Part shown: positions 5,729-5,833 of the stretch, one piece after another
How the letters are laid out: each line of letters starts with the position of its first letter
Position numbering within the stretch: position 1 is the first letter of the stretch
Assembly: GCA_023257325.1 (NCBI GenBank)
Contig: JALRCP010000041.1
Span: 1-5,833, forward strand
DNA length: 5,833 bases
Source of the DNA: Polynucleobacter sp.
GTDB lineage: Bacteria; Pseudomonadota; Gammaproteobacteria; Burkholderiales; Burkholderiaceae
Direction: 5' to 3'
Notes under the pieces: generated by a model
The model's database searches: none
What the model was told of the DNA's origin: nothing
Seen by the model: only the letters and a program-made list of their open reading frames with translations
Made by a program: the position numbers and the translations under genes

Positions 5729-5833
5729 TTAGACTTAAACTTGATGATCTAGGCGCCAACATTAAATTATAACCAGAACTTGGTGATGTTGCACTAGTCA
5801 TATTAAGTGTATCTACAAGTGAATTATTTTTAT
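5729..5833 (-). other. AT-rich segment with an unrecognised partial open frame, joined to ygiQ
   Basis: This segment has about 30% GC by my count (32 of 105), clearly below the neighbouring genes. On the minus strand one frame is open from the window edge (5832) across the junction, and then continues out of phase into ygiQ to about 5580. The part before the junction reads as Ser/Asn/Thr-rich protein (NSLVDTLNMTSATSPSSGYN, then LMLAPRSSSLSLNAYIDEF), which I do not recognise. It bears no resemblance to the YgiQ radical SAM core expected here. It may be the end of another gene, part of an inserted element, or DNA from another organism joined during amplification or assembly. Confidence 0.5.

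Noticed and set aside
5580..5801. A single gene running from the AT-rich segment into the ygiQ region on the minus strand.
   Set aside because: After the junction the frame is out of phase with YgiQ and translates to low-complexity sequence, so its continuation is a by-product of the join. Only the part before the junction may be real coding sequence.

Overview
The window looks like a chromosomal segment of a betaproteobacterium with moderate-to-low GC, most likely a Burkholderiales member resembling Polynucleobacter. This rests on my recognition of the protein sequences (LldD opening MPVITNIEDLR, RsuA, DUF2721, gamma carbonic anhydrase, LrgA/LrgB, YgiQ C-terminus) and on the compact gene spacing; no search was run. 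I see no RNA gene, CRISPR array, insertion sequence or phage module. No stretch over 300 bases lacks a gene.

Layout. At the left edge, on the minus strand, is the N-terminal part of a 16S rRNA pseudouridine synthase (rsuA, 1-218). Divergent from it is a tightly spaced plus-strand run of five genes that reads as one operon: a FMN-dependent L-lactate dehydrogenase (lldD, 305-1450), a DUF2721 membrane protein (1474-1917), a gamma-class carbonic anhydrase-like protein (1954-2487), and an LrgA/LrgB pair (2506-3571, overlapping by 11 bases). It is headed by a good sigma70-type promoter (212-241), an inverted repeat resembling an LldR/PdhR-type GntR operator (268-282), and a strong Shine-Dalgarno. 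A minus-strand amidase (3562-4848) faces the operon and overlaps its 3' end by 10 bases. Divergent from the amidase is a DUF167/YggU protein (4894-5202), which converges with the 3' end of ygiQ (5204-about 5722, minus) leaving a single base between stops.

How the genes may work together. LldD oxidises L-lactate to pyruvate at the membrane. LrgAB-type proteins, long described as holin/antiholin-like, include established pyruvate transporters (Bacillus PftAB) and the plant plastid glycolate/glycerate transporter PLGG1. Their place in an lldD operon suggests a 2-hydroxy acid / 2-keto acid metabolic and transport unit, possibly switched by a lactate-responsive repressor. The carbonic anhydrase-like and DUF2721 proteins have no proven link to this pathway.

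The right end is abnormal. Only the C-terminal part of ygiQ is present. Its reading frame stops being YgiQ-like near 5717-5722, meets an in-frame TAA at 5729-5731, and gives way to roughly 30% GC DNA carrying a different, unrecognised open frame that runs off the window. This is either a real gene disruption or an assembly/amplification chimera. I found no clear previously undescribed system; the lldD-lrgAB association with its putative operator and the ygiQ breakpoint are the two points most worth following.
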